A stretch of DNA of 33,862 nt, taken from contig JAIXRU010000257.1 in assembly GCA_027485045.1 (NCBI GenBank), forward strand, positions 1-33,862, in the 5' to 3' direction. The stretch is from Opitutaceae bacterium (lineage in GTDB: Bacteria; Verrucomicrobiota; Verrucomicrobiia; Opitutales; Opitutaceae). Shown in pieces: positions 1 through 13,975 of the stretch. The notes below the pieces were generated by a model that was given only the letters and a program-made list of their open reading frames with translations, searched no databases and had not been told where the DNA came from. The translations under genes and the position numbers were made by a program. Position 1 is the first letter of the stretch. Each line of letters starts with the position of its first letter.

Positions 1-3
1 AAA

Positions 4-117
4 GTGTAACCAATTTGGTTACACTAGGCTTGGGTCGGGAGCGGTTTGGAGGGCGTCGAGGAGCGGTTACACTTTTATCCTAGAAACGGCACTCGGATCG
101 GGTCGTCTCGTGTAACC
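4..117. repeat. Cluster of four GTGTAACC / GGTTACAC sites
   Basis: Four exact copies of an 8-bp word occur in 114 bases: GTGTAACC at 4-11 and 110-117, and its complement GGTTACAC at 17-24 and 65-72. The first two form a perfect 11-bp inverted repeat (3-13 and 15-25) around one base. The second two form an inverted pair about 53 bp apart. The arrangement could be operator sites, a REP-like element, or the edge of a small mobile element. The true extent is unknown because the window begins here. Confidence 0.55.
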
Positions 118-255
118 GGTTGGCCGATTGGCACCCATGTCGTCCGCTTTATGTGCCCGCTGGTTGCACTTCGGGGTTCCAAGAGCGCCATCCGTCCCAA
201 AATCTCGCGCGATACTCCGTCGCCGGACTGCCGTTTCCAGGATAATCAGGTGTGA

Positions 256-453
256 ATGGATTATCTTCCGGTTATCGCGCGCAGACTGCATCACTGCCGC
301 GATCTGAGCACGGCGGAGCCATTCGATTTTTTGACCTGATTTGAATTTTCCGAGAAAGATACGGGCGCGTTCGATGCGCTTCTCGTCCGCCTCCGAGCGT
401 CCGAGGAATGGAAATACGTGGAGAGGGAAGTTGAGGTCAGGGTGCGCCGTTAG
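256..453 (+). pseudogene. Remnant of a chlorite-dismutase-family (heme-dependent peroxidase-like) gene, C-terminal part
   Basis: Reading the plus strand from the ATG at 256 gives DYLPVIARRLHHCRDL, then EPFDFLT, a TGA at 337-339, then FEFSEKD and RASEEWKYVEREVEVR before a TAG at 451-453. This matches my recollection of the C-terminal half of small chlorite-dismutase-like proteins, which carry DYLPxIARRLHHxRDL, then FDFLTWFE, then RATEEWxYVEREVDIRL. The TGA falls where Trp is expected. The same frame continues upstream to about 46 across a TGA at 253-255. There a weak match (ALRGSKSAIRPKISR) may be the family's LRGVTSNxRY segment, with about 25-30 residues deleted between. It is the only plus-strand coding trace in the window. 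A 138-residue open frame on the opposite strand (67-483) is most likely its antisense shadow. Confidence 0.72.
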
Positions 454-489
454 AGCGTGCCTGAGGGGTGAGTCGAAAACCAACCACGA

Positions 490-1662
490 CTAAATACCCT
501 CTTTTTCAAGAAAGCGTCGGCCGGGTCCGTTCACCAGCAAGCGCAGGATGGCGAACGCCGCCCGGCGAGGCGCGGAGAGGTGACGGGTGAAAATGGCATT
601 GTATTCGATAACGGGAATGGCGCCGCGATGCCGTTTAAAGGGGCCCGCCCCTGAACTATAGTTGAGGACGCGGCCGGCCATGGCCGTTTCCTCAAGGAGC
701 CTTGCGACAAGCAGTCGGTAAAGTCCCAGGCTCGGCGGTTGTTTCGTGTCGTGGCCGAAAAACGGGGTGGTAGCGACACCGTCCATCTGGAAGTTTCCGC
801 AGATTGCATCGAGTCGACCGGAAACGTGCCGCAAGCCGCGAAAGTCCAGCCATCTTTCACGCAGGGCCTGCCGGACAAACGCTTCGTTATAAGCAGGATT
901 ATGCGGTGAATGTTTATCGAGATAAAGCAGGCGATAGAGCTCGGTGATTCGAGGGGCATCGGCTTCGCTCAGATCATCGGGGCCCACCAGTTTATGGGTG
1001 TCGCAACGACGGAGCGTTTTTAGATCCGTCTTCACGTTGTAGGATTTCAGGAAATCGGGTTTCCGGCCGTCGAAAAGGTAGATCTGCCGTGCGGTGTAGA
1101 GGCCGTAGCCCGCCGCCTCGAAACGGTCGGGAAGGTGCGGATCGAGGTATGGGTGCAGACCTCGCATCAAGATCGCATGGCGGGGAAAGCGTTTGCATAG
1201 GGCGGCGGTGACTTCGGGCGCGGCAGCGGCGAGACCCGCCGACGGGAGGTTGGTCGAGAGCAGCCAGCTATTCCACTGCACCATGCGATCCACTTGGGCG
1301 AGACGCGCCAAGCCATCAAAGAGAGCAAAGCCTTGGCGCGCGGCGTGTCGCACAAGCGGTGAGCGCACGAGGTGGAGCTCGTCTCTCGGGTAGGCGATGT
1401 AGTGGGTATGGAGCGACGCAGGATAGGCTTGGCCACGGCTGCCATCGCCCAAAGCCAGGGGCCAGACCTTACCGTCGTTTACCACTACGCCGACGCTCCC
1501 GCCGAGGTTGGCGGCGAGGCGCTGCGGGCCTGAAGCCAGCATGCCTCGCCAATAATCCCCGTTTTCCGCGCCCGCAGCAGTGACGGCATCGCTCGCCGCC
1601 GTCGCATCCAGAATAATGACTGGCGTATCAGCGGACGAGGTCGGCGATATGGAAACTCCCAT
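490..1662 (-). CDS. GNAT-fold acyltransferase-like protein paired with BtaA
   Basis: This 390-residue protein has no signal peptide or membrane segment and is probably cytoplasmic or membrane-peripheral. The C-terminal third carries CGNFQMDG (about residue 288) and NYSSGAGPFKRHRG followed by EYNAIF (about 340-365). That pattern is common in FemAB/acetyltransferase_6 type GNAT proteins, where the loop contacts the acyl-CoA or substrate. Its ATG (1660-1662) lies inside the end of btaA, giving a 35-base overlap in another frame and suggesting translational coupling. Established: BtaA attaches an aminocarboxypropyl group to diacylglycerol, leaving a free amine that BtaB normally trimethylates. 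No BtaB-like gene is visible here. Inference: this protein may acylate that amine or otherwise modify the head group. The exact reaction cannot be read from sequence. Confidence 0.7.
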   Translation of the reverse strand: MGVSISPTSSADTPVIILDATAASDAVTAAGAENGDYWRGMLASGPQRLAANLGGSVGVVVNDGKVWPLALGDGSRGQAYPASLHTHYIAYPRDELHLVRSPLVRHAARQGFALFDGLARLAQVDRMVQWNSWLLSTNLPSAGLAAAAPEVTAALCKRFPRHAILMRGLHPYLDPHLPDRFEAAGYGLYTARQIYLFDGRKPDFLKSYNVKTDLKTLRRCDTHKLVGPDDLSEADAPRITELYRLLYLDKHSPHNPAYNEAFVRQALRERWLDFRGLRHVSGRLDAICGNFQMDGVATTPFFGHDTKQPPSLGLYRLLVARLLEETAMAGRVLNYSSGAGPFKRHRGAIPVIEYNAIFTRHLSAPRRAAFAILRLLVNGPGRRFLEKEGI

Positions 1663-2929
1663 AAGTGTGGACGCGATCGCGTTTGTGGGAGGCGGCGGCC
1701 AGAGCGGGGGAGTAACTCAACAAGTCACCTACGCGACGGGTTTCCCCGGACTTCTGAACTTTAATTGGATCAATGAAGCCGGTTTCGAAGCCGCCACTGC
1801 GCCAGAGCAGGCGTGAACCAAGGCGGGCCTTGTCGATGATGGCCTGCCACTCAGCCGCCAAAAGTTCGGGATGTTCATGGCTCAGCCAATCCATGTGATC
1901 GAGCAGGACGAAGTGCGAAAGGGTGCCGGGGTGGCCACGGAGAAAACTCGTCAAGTCACTGGTGTGGATATGAACCCGCGAGTGCAGCCCGCCCTTTAGC
2001 CGGGAAAAATGCTCTGGTTTCAGATAATTGGGGCAACACTCGCGGGTGTAACGGCCAAAAAGATACAGACGCCAGAAATAGTTGTCTGCCGTAGGCAAAC
2101 GGGTGAAGACCGCCTCCACGCAATCCTCCATGAAATCGCCCATGCCGATGCCGCAGGTTTTCTCCAGATGATCGCGCTGCGCCTTGGGGATGCCGAGGGC
2201 GCTTAGAGCCAGGTCGGTTTCCAGCAGGCGTTTGATCGAACCGCGAAAGAACCGGGGTTTGATGTACTTTTCGTAAATGGATTTTTGTTCATCCAGGCTC
2301 TTCGCATCGAACAAGCTACAGGCGGCTTCATAAAAACCCGCCACGCGGAAGTAAGTCGTAAGCAGGCGGCCGAAATGTCCGGTGGTGCCGCGGTGATAAA
2401 AAGACTCGAGCGCATCGCTCCGGCTAAAATAGTGCGTGCGGTCGTCCCAATACGTGCGAGCGGCGGGTGTCAGCTCTTCGCGAAGATTCAAGCGATACCA
2501 GTTCGGAAACTCCCGATGTCCGCCGTAGCCGAAAATCTCGAAAAACCGCTCGAAATCGAGTCGGCGGATGCCGGCCAGCTTTAGCTCAAGCAGAGCGTTT
2601 TGGCGAAAGTTCATGTCCACCGCATGGATGCTTCGGGGCGCATCCAGGGCATAATCGAGGGCGTTGCAGCCCGCGGAGGTGATCATGACCAGGTCATCAT
2701 CGGCGCCGAGATTCAGCACCTCGCGATCCAGGCGTGGATCCTCCCAGCAGGTGTTATAGACCAGGCAGTTTCCGTGAACACCGGAGAAAATCCATCGGGA
2801 TAACGAAGAAGAGATGGAATCAACCACGCTGCGCTTGATGGGCGCCGGTCGTGTGTTCGTAGCAGATGGATACGTTTCCGAATCAGGTAAAGGCACAAAG
2901 GCGACGGGCGGCATTGGGTAAAGCGTCAT
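1628..2929 (-). CDS. btaA: S-adenosylmethionine:diacylglycerol 3-amino-3-carboxypropyl transferase (BtaA, DUF3419 family)
   Basis: BtaA-type enzymes move the 3-amino-3-carboxypropyl group of S-adenosylmethionine to diacylglycerol, the first step in phosphorus-free betaine lipids, at the inner face of the membrane. The 433 residues fit the usual length. Family signatures are clear: YNTCWEDP (58-65), SAGCNALDY (85-93, the SAM-binding glycine/cysteine loop), AVDMNFRQNALLELKLA (103-119), then a long helical region and DHMDWLS towards the C-terminus. The ATG at 2927-2929 is preferred because the protein begins there with a typical short leader. The start codon sits inside a 10-bp inverted repeat (2919-2944). 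The gene overlaps the downstream GNAT-like gene by 35 bases, so the two are probably one transcript. A BtaB N-methyltransferase is absent from the window. Confidence 0.88.
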   Translation of the reverse strand: MTLYPMPPVAFVPLPDSETYPSATNTRPAPIKRSVVDSISSSLSRWIFSGVHGNCLVYNTCWEDPRLDREVLNLGADDDLVMITSAGCNALDYALDAPRSIHAVDMNFRQNALLELKLAGIRRLDFERFFEIFGYGGHREFPNWYRLNLREELTPAARTYWDDRTHYFSRSDALESFYHRGTTGHFGRLLTTYFRVAGFYEAACSLFDAKSLDEQKSIYEKYIKPRFFRGSIKRLLETDLALSALGIPKAQRDHLEKTCGIGMGDFMEDCVEAVFTRLPTADNYFWRLYLFGRYTRECCPNYLKPEHFSRLKGGLHSRVHIHTSDLTSFLRGHPGTLSHFVLLDHMDWLSHEHPELLAAEWQAIIDKARLGSRLLWRSGGFETGFIDPIKVQKSGETRRVGDLLSYSPALAAASHKRDRVHTYGSFHIADLVR

Positions 2930-2944
2930 TCAGGTGACGCTTTA
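2919..2944. promoter_or_regulatory. Perfect 10-bp inverted repeat spanning the btaA start codon
   Basis: TAAAGCGTCA (2919-2928) and TGACGCTTTA (2935-2944) are exact reverse complements separated by six bases. On the btaA (minus) strand the A of the ATG is the last loop base and TG lies in the stem. It could be a DNA operator, or an RNA hairpin limiting translation initiation. Which one is not decidable from sequence. Confidence 0.5.
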
Positions 2945-3061
2945 TCTGTTACGGCAACTCCGGGAAGTTAACGATTTGGTTACGACGCTTCGACACCGGC
3001 TATTTGCTCACGGGTGGCCGCTTGCACCCTTACCCGGCGGAATACGGGGATGGCTGGTGGT

Positions 3062-3550
3062 TTACTTGGATACGGTCTGCCGACTGCGCTTGAGCTTGGC
3101 GGAGCGTGATTTGCTCCGGGCGACGCTTTTGCGGATGGGCGTTTTGCGCTGGCAGCCGCCAGCCAACTTCGCGGTGCCGGAAAACTGGCAAAGGCCGCAG
3201 AAAGCCCCGAGTTCCACGCTTGCGATGTTCCTCCAAGCGGCATGCACGCGAGCAACTGCGGCCGGGGCTTGGCCGGTGAGAACAGTTCTAAGAGCGGTTT
3301 CGCCTGTCAGGTAGTAGGCTCGAAAAGGATTGCGGCCGCAACCGCAGGGTGGCGGCCAGTCTATCGTGGAGGTGGAGGTGTCCAGCCCGAGATAAATCGC
3401 AAGGTCATCGAGGGTGCGTGTCATCAGGTATTCCAGACTCGAGGGCAGGGCGAGCGCGCTGACGACGGGAGCGGAACGCAGCTCTAGTTTCCACACGTTT
3501 ATGAGCTCGGGGCGTAGAAGGAATAGGTTGGTGATGAAGTCGCGCTCCAT
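3062..3550 (-). CDS. Small uncharacterised cysteine-containing protein
   Basis: I do not recognise this 162-residue protein. It starts at an ATG (3548-3550) with a mixed hydrophobic N-terminus. In the middle it has CGCGRNPFRAYYLTGE (about residues 69-84) and, some 40 residues later, ELGAFCGLCQFSG (about 113-125). The two CxC/CxxC pairs could bind one metal ion or form a redox pair, which is an inference. The last 30 residues are strongly basic (many Lys, Arg and Ser), as in proteins that contact nucleic acid, and the C-terminus lacks a hydrophobic anchor. It ends 132 bases before btaA and could share its transcript. A 126-residue open frame on the other strand (2934-3314) overlaps it but shows no domain. 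I favour the minus-strand reading because of the spaced cysteines. Confidence 0.6.
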   Translation of the reverse strand: MERDFITNLFLLRPELINVWKLELRSAPVVSALALPSSLEYLMTRTLDDLAIYLGLDTSTSTIDWPPPCGCGRNPFRAYYLTGETALRTVLTGQAPAAVARVHAAWRNIASVELGAFCGLCQFSGTAKLAGGCQRKTPIRKSVARSKSRSAKLKRSRQTVSK

Positions 3551-3862
3551 AAAGTTCCTAGCTTAGCCTAGTGGAGCTTGAGTGACTGCGCGCCACTTGC
3601 TCAGAGTTGCCCGATAATTGCTTAACCCTATTAGCGCGAGTAATTGCCCGGTTCATGGGTTCCATGAAGGGATTTTTTAAGGGGGTTTGGCCGCGTTTGG
3701 GAAATAAAGCAGACCATCGCTGGCGCTCTGTGAGCGAGGGGAAAAGGGGCTGGACCGGCGTTGCCCTCGACGGCATGGCCCGCTGGGCCAGCTCCGCCTC
3801 GGTCACCTTGGCCGAGCCGTGCCACACGTTCCCGCCAGAAGGAGTTTAAACCCGGAAACGAC
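3551..3862. other. Degraded intergenic stretch with intergenic element copy 1
   Basis: No convincing gene lies in these 312 bases. The minus strand is open for 89 codons (3558-3827) and reads KVTEAELAQRAMP and PLFPSLTERQRWSALFPK, which looks like part of a protein family I cannot name. A related stretch with an in-frame stop occurs at 16383-16470. The plus-strand sequence 3701-3719 (AAATAAAGCAGACCATCGC onward) matches 16385-16403 at nearly every base. A GC-rich hairpin (TGGCCC 3776-3781 with GGGCCA 3785-3790) lies 75-90 bases past the stop of the 2135-residue gene, but no T-run follows it. Confidence 0.45.
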
Positions 3863-10270
<6,408 letters not shown>

Positions 10271-10522
10271 GGGGTGGGGTAGGCAGCAGGCTGACTAGCG
10301 GGGAGGGGGCTAGCTGCTTATTGAGGTTAAGAAGTGCGGTGACCTTGCAGAAGATTTCCGGAAAAGACCAATGTTTTGCTAAGTTCTGTTAGGTCGTGTC
10401 TGGGTTTATGCTGCGCCCGGCGACAAGGTCCTACGGGGAAAGCGTTAGACGGGTGGAGGCGAAAAACGTGTGGACCGTCAGGGAGCGTTCACCCCCCATG
10501 GGACCTAGGGGGCTAATGGGAC
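10271..10522. promoter_or_regulatory. Upstream region of the 2135-aa gene
   Basis: No gene is visible. The minus strand carries CTTAGCAAAACATTGG (complement of 10368-10383), close to TTTAGCAAAAACATCC upstream of the 779-aa gene (complement of 16372-16387). This AT-rich word may be part of a promoter or regulator site. No convincing -35/-10 pair was found, so the call is only that this is the likely control region. Confidence 0.3.
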
Positions 10523-10604
10523 GGATGGCGGAGCGGCGGGCTGGGGAGCTGCTAGAGCTAGTAGGCTGGTAGAGCGGGGGGCTGATAGAGCTGGTAAGCT
10601 AGTA
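10523..10604. repeat. Two imperfect 41-bp tandem repeats, with a partial third
   Basis: Units at 10523-10563 and 10564-10604 are each 41 bases. They share GG-T-GG, GAGCGG, GGGCT and an identical end AGCTAGTA, with a one-base shift in the middle. A further partial unit (GGATGGTGGAGCGGCGG) starts at 10608. The array lies across the 3' end of the degraded tail gene at 10558-11064 and has caused or followed its decay. Confidence 0.5.
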
Positions 10605-11064
10605 AGCGGATGGTGGAGCGGCGGCGGAGCGGTGGGGGGGCGGGGTGCTCGCTCTGCATGGTGAAGCGGAGACGGAGGGAGGTGATTTCGAGGCGTTCCG
10701 GGCCGATGTTCGTAATTTGAATATCGGGTTTGGCAATGGAAGTGGGGGAGGCGGGCGCGGTGCCGAAGGCGTAGTCGAGGAGGTTCGGGGTGCCGTCGAC
10801 GTCGCGGTCGGCGAGGCCGATAGGGCCGAGTTGGTTGCTACGCCATGATTGGCGGGGAGTATGCGTCGGGAAGTCGGAGAGCAGGACCGAGGTGGCGGAC
10901 AGAGTGAAGGGGAAGGAGGTGTTGAGTGTTTCGAGGACGAAGCGGTTGCCGGGGGCGAAATTGGCGAAGGAGTCGGAGAGGCCGCCGGTGTTGGTGCGGA
11001 CGGTTAAGCACTAGTTGGAGGCGCCTAGATCGCTTGGGTCGAGGGGGCTGGTGAAAGCAGGCAT
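10558..11064 (-). pseudogene. Remnant of a tail-module gene, with in-frame TAG
   Basis: Translation from an ATG at 11062-11064 gives MPAFTSPLDPSDLGASN, then a TAG (11011-11013), and continues in the same frame with CLTVRTNTGG, NFAPGNRFVLETLNTSF and QSWRSNQLG. It then enters the shared tail core GLADRDVDGTPNLLDYAFGTAP. The frame ends at a TAG (10558-10560) inside the 41-bp repeats. The second half of the tail (xxTYxVEASSxL and RRFLRLRVTSP) is missing. It sits directly downstream of the GH95 gene (25 bases after its stop), so a tail-bearing gene once lay here or its end was copied here. The ATG is only a convenient start; true upstream parts are lost. Confidence 0.65.
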
Positions 11065-11088
11065 CGAAGGGTGACGCTTGCGTTGTGC

Positions 11089-13398
11089 TCAGGGTTTGAG
11101 GGTGTAGGGCTGGCCGGCGCGGAGGGTGGTCGTGACGGGCGGGCCGTCGGCGAGGCGGACGGGGACGACGAGGTCGCGGTCGGCGACGAGGCGGGCCTCG
11201 GCGAGGCGGCCGTTTTTCCAAGCGAGGTCGATGGTGACGCCGCCGCGGGCGCGCAGGCCGGTGACGCGGCCCTCTGGCCAGACGGGCGGGAGGGCGGGAA
11301 GTAGGTGGAGCTCCCCGGCGTGGCTTTGGAGGAGCATTTCCATGATGCCGTTAGCGCCGCCGAAGTTGCCGTCGATCTGGAAGGGCGGGTGGGCGTCAAA
11401 GAGATTTGAATACGTGCGCTCGGGGATGAGGAGGAGGGTGAGGAGCTCGTGGGCGCGTTTGCCGTCGAGGAGGCGGGCCCAGAAGTTGATTTTCCAGCCG
11501 AGGCTCCAGCCGGTGGCGGCGTCGCCGCGGAGCTCGAGGGTGCGGCGGGCGGCGGCGGCGAGCTCGGGCGTGCGGAGCGGCGTGATCTGGGCGGAGGGGT
11601 GGAGGGCGTAGAGGTGGGAGATGTGACGGTGGAGGAGCTCGGGGGCCTCCAGATCCCAGTCGTCGAGCCATTCCTGGAGCTGGCCGGCCTTGCCGATCTG
11701 GTGCGGAGGCAGGCGGTCGCGGGCGGCGGAGACGCGGGCGCGGAAGTCGGGGTCGAGGCCGAGTGTAGTGGATGAGACAATGCAGGCGTCGAAGAGGTCG
11801 CGCAGGATCTGGTTGTCCATGGAGGGGCCGGCGCAGACCGAGGTGCCGAAGGGGTGGCGGTTTTCTGGGGAGATGGAAGGGTTGGTGACGAGCCAGCCCT
11901 TGGCCGGGTGTTCCTGTAGGGTGGCGAGGAAGAACTCGGCGGCGCCCTTGAGGAGGGGGTAGGAGCGTTCGAGGTGGGCGCGGTCGCCGGTGAAACGCCA
12001 GGTGTCGTAGTCCTGGACGGCTAGCCAGGCGCCGCCGAGGGGCCACATGCCCCAGAGGGCGCCGTCGACGGGGGCGGTGCCGCGCCAGAGGTCGAGATTG
12101 TGGTGGGTGACCCAGCCGGGGGCGCCATACATTTTTTCGGCGGTGCGGGCGCCGCTTTGGGCGGCCTCGGCGACGAGGCGGTGGAGAGGCTCGGCGCACT
12201 CGGCGAGGTTGCCGGCGAGCGCGGGCCAGTAGTTCATCTGGATGTTGATGTTGATGGTGTATTTCGAGCCCCAGGGCGGGGAGGTTTTTTCGTTCCAGAT
12301 GCCCTGGAGGTTGGCGGGCTGGGTGCCGGGGCGGGAGGAGGCGAGGAGGAGGTAGCGGCCGAACTGGGCGTAAAGGGCGGCGAGGGAGGGATCGCGGCCG
12401 GAGGCATAAGCGGCGACGCGGGCGTCGGTGGGGAGGGCGGCGGCGGCGCGGGTGGCGGGGGTGTCTTCGCCGAGGGCGAAGCTCATGCGGCGGAAGAGGG
12501 GCTGGTAGTCGGCGAGGTGGGCGGCGCGGAGGGCGGGGTAGTCCTGGTCGCGGGAGAGGGCGAGGTGGGCGTCGTTGCGTTTGCGCGGGTCGGCGGAGGT
12601 GTCGTTCGAGGAGATGTGGCTGGTGGCGGCGACGAGGACGAGGGTGACGGCGTCGGCGTCGCGGATGGTGAGGCGGGCGTCGCCGGGCATGGCGCGGCCG
12701 CCCTCGGGGCGGACCTCGAGGCGGGTGCGGAAGGTGAGGGCGCCCTCGCCGGAGGCGTCGGCGCGGTTGCGGCCGCCGAGGGTGAGGCCGAGAGGGTCCA
12801 CGTCGACGCTGGGGGCCTCCTGCTGGGTGGCGAGGCGGGCGGCGAAGTTGATCATGCCGGGGCGGTCGGCGGTGAGGCGGACGACGAGGGCCTGGGCGGG
12901 GGAACTGACGAAGTGTTCGCGGGTGTAGCGGACGCCGTCCACGGTGTAGGAGACGCGGGCGATGGCGGTGTCTAGGTCGAGCTCGCGGCGGTAGTCGGTG
13001 GCGCGTGCGTGGCCGGGGAAGTCGAGGAGGAGGTCTCCGAGGGGTTGATAGGAAGATTGACGGCGAGGTGTGCCGACCAAGGAGCGGTTGGCGAGGTCGG
13101 CGGCTTTTTGGTATTCGCCGGCGAAGACGAGGCGGCGGACCTCGGGCAGGTCGCGGAGGGCGTCGGGGTTGACGGGGTCGTGAGGGCGGCCGGACCAGAG
13201 GGTGTCCTCGTTGAGGGCGAGGCGCTCGGCGGCGGGGTCGCCGAGGACGAGGGCGCCGAGGCGTCCGTTGCCGAGAGGGAGGCCCTCGGTGATGATTTCA
13301 TATCCGGGTTGTGGATACCAGAGGACGGTGTCGGCGGCGGGGGAGGGCATGGGTAGGAGCGCGAAGGCGGCGGCGAGGAGGGGCTTGGGAACGTGCAT
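11089..13398 (-). CDS. Secreted GH95 alpha-L-fucosidase (or alpha-L-galactosidase)
   Basis: GH95 enzymes remove terminal alpha-1,2-linked L-fucose (some prefer L-galactose) by inversion. The 769 residues are full length. A signal peptide (1-21, cut near PSPA-AD) is followed by the N-terminal beta-sandwich with PLGNGRLGALVLGDP and NEDTLWSGRP. The (alpha/alpha)6 catalytic barrel has NINIQMNYWP (383-392) and THHNLDLWR (431-439). SPEN contains the likely acid Glu512, and QIDGNFGG contains Asp676. With Asn383 and Asn385 these match the catalytic set known from Bifidobacterium AfcA. A C-terminal beta domain closes the protein. The ATG is at 13396-13398, only 40 bases after the stop of a degraded tail gene, so its present promoter may lie inside that remnant. 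It lies among other glycan genes, which supports action on fucosylated side chains outside the cytoplasm. Fucose versus galactose preference cannot be decided. Confidence 0.93.
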   Translation of the reverse strand: MHVPKPLLAAAFALLPMPSPAADTVLWYPQPGYEIITEGLPLGNGRLGALVLGDPAAERLALNEDTLWSGRPHDPVNPDALRDLPEVRRLVFAGEYQKAADLANRSLVGTPRRQSSYQPLGDLLLDFPGHARATDYRRELDLDTAIARVSYTVDGVRYTREHFVSSPAQALVVRLTADRPGMINFAARLATQQEAPSVDVDPLGLTLGGRNRADASGEGALTFRTRLEVRPEGGRAMPGDARLTIRDADAVTLVLVAATSHISSNDTSADPRKRNDAHLALSRDQDYPALRAAHLADYQPLFRRMSFALGEDTPATRAAAALPTDARVAAYASGRDPSLAALYAQFGRYLLLASSRPGTQPANLQGIWNEKTSPPWGSKYTININIQMNYWPALAGNLAECAEPLHRLVAEAAQSGARTAEKMYGAPGWVTHHNLDLWRGTAPVDGALWGMWPLGGAWLAVQDYDTWRFTGDRAHLERSYPLLKGAAEFFLATLQEHPAKGWLVTNPSISPENRHPFGTSVCAGPSMDNQILRDLFDACIVSSTTLGLDPDFRARVSAARDRLPPHQIGKAGQLQEWLDDWDLEAPELLHRHISHLYALHPSAQITPLRTPELAAAARRTLELRGDAATGWSLGWKINFWARLLDGKRAHELLTLLLIPERTYSNLFDAHPPFQIDGNFGGANGIMEMLLQSHAGELHLLPALPPVWPEGRVTGLRARGGVTIDLAWKNGRLAEARLVADRDLVVPVRLADGPPVTTTLRAGQPYTLKP

Positions 13399-13438
13399 GG
13401 CGGGGAGGGGCGAGACGGCGGGGATGGGAGGGGGAGGT

Positions 13439-13788
13439 TCAAGGCGCGGTTACGCGGAGACGGAGGAAGCGACGGGGATTTACCGGTTCTGAGTCGGTGA
13501 CGGTGACGGGCTCGGTGGGGCTGACGCTGCCGGGATTGGTGGCGAGGACGGGCCAGGGGGATGGAGTGGTGAGGTCGGAGGTGGTTTCGACGGTTTAAGT
13601 GGGGTCGGAGAGGAGGCTCAGGAATGTCAGTTGAAGGCGGGAGTCGGCGGAATCCAGCGCAAAGGCAGGAATGCCTGTGTCACTTACAGAGAGCGGGGAG
13701 GAGCCGAGGGCGTATTCAAGGAAATTGCACAGCCCGTCACGGTCGGGGGCGGCGAGGTCTCCGGTGGCGGTCGCAGCGGGTGATCGGT
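13439..13788 (-). pseudogene. Remnant of a tail-module gene, near-complete tail with TAA at a Tyr position
   Basis: The minus strand encodes AATATGDLAAPDRDG, NFLEYALGSSPLS, LQLTFLSLLSDPT, then TAA (13595-13597), then TVETTSDL, WPVLATNPGSV and finally PRRFLRLRVTAP and a TGA (13439-13441). It aligns along its whole length with the tails of the 1263- and 1637-residue proteins. The TAA replaces the Tyr of their xITYHVEASS motif. Homology stops abruptly near 13788, before the WRxxHF start. The rest of the gene is gone. The mutation is a single-base kind (TAC or TAT to TAA) with no frameshift. Confidence 0.8.
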
Positions 13789-13975
13789 TTCCGCGCGATG
13801 CCGGAGATCGACGGCGTGATCAAGGCTGCGGGGATCCGGCCGGGCTACCAACCGCGTACTGTCTCGCCCGTGCCGTGTCCTGCGCTGGTCTGGCCAAGCA
13901 CTAACGGACGAAACCCGGCCCTGCCGCCCGAGGCTAGAGGGTTCACCGGGTCGTCTTAACCGATGACAAGACCGC
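13789..13975. other. Unassigned sequence between tail remnant and 779-aa gene
   Basis: This stretch does not belong to the tail module. The plus strand is open and reads FRAMPEIDGVIKAAGIRPG before ending at 13957-13959. It may be a fragment of another gene, but I do not recognise it, and the minus strand offers no better reading. Confidence 0.25.

Noticed and set aside
67-483. 138-residue minus-strand open frame
   Set aside because: No recognisable domain, and the opposite strand reads as a decayed chlorite-dismutase-like protein with matching motifs.
2934-3314. 126-residue plus-strand open frame
   Set aside because: It overlaps the minus-strand protein with spaced cysteine pairs, begins inside the btaA palindrome and shows no domain.
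3776-3790. GC hairpin TGGCCC/GGGCCA as terminator of the 2135-residue gene
   Set aside because: It has a perfect stem but no T-run on either side.
13789-13975. Small plus-strand gene containing MPEIDGVIKAAGIRPG
   Set aside because: Too short and unrecognised; it merges upstream with antisense of the tail remnant, so it is kept only as an unassigned stretch.
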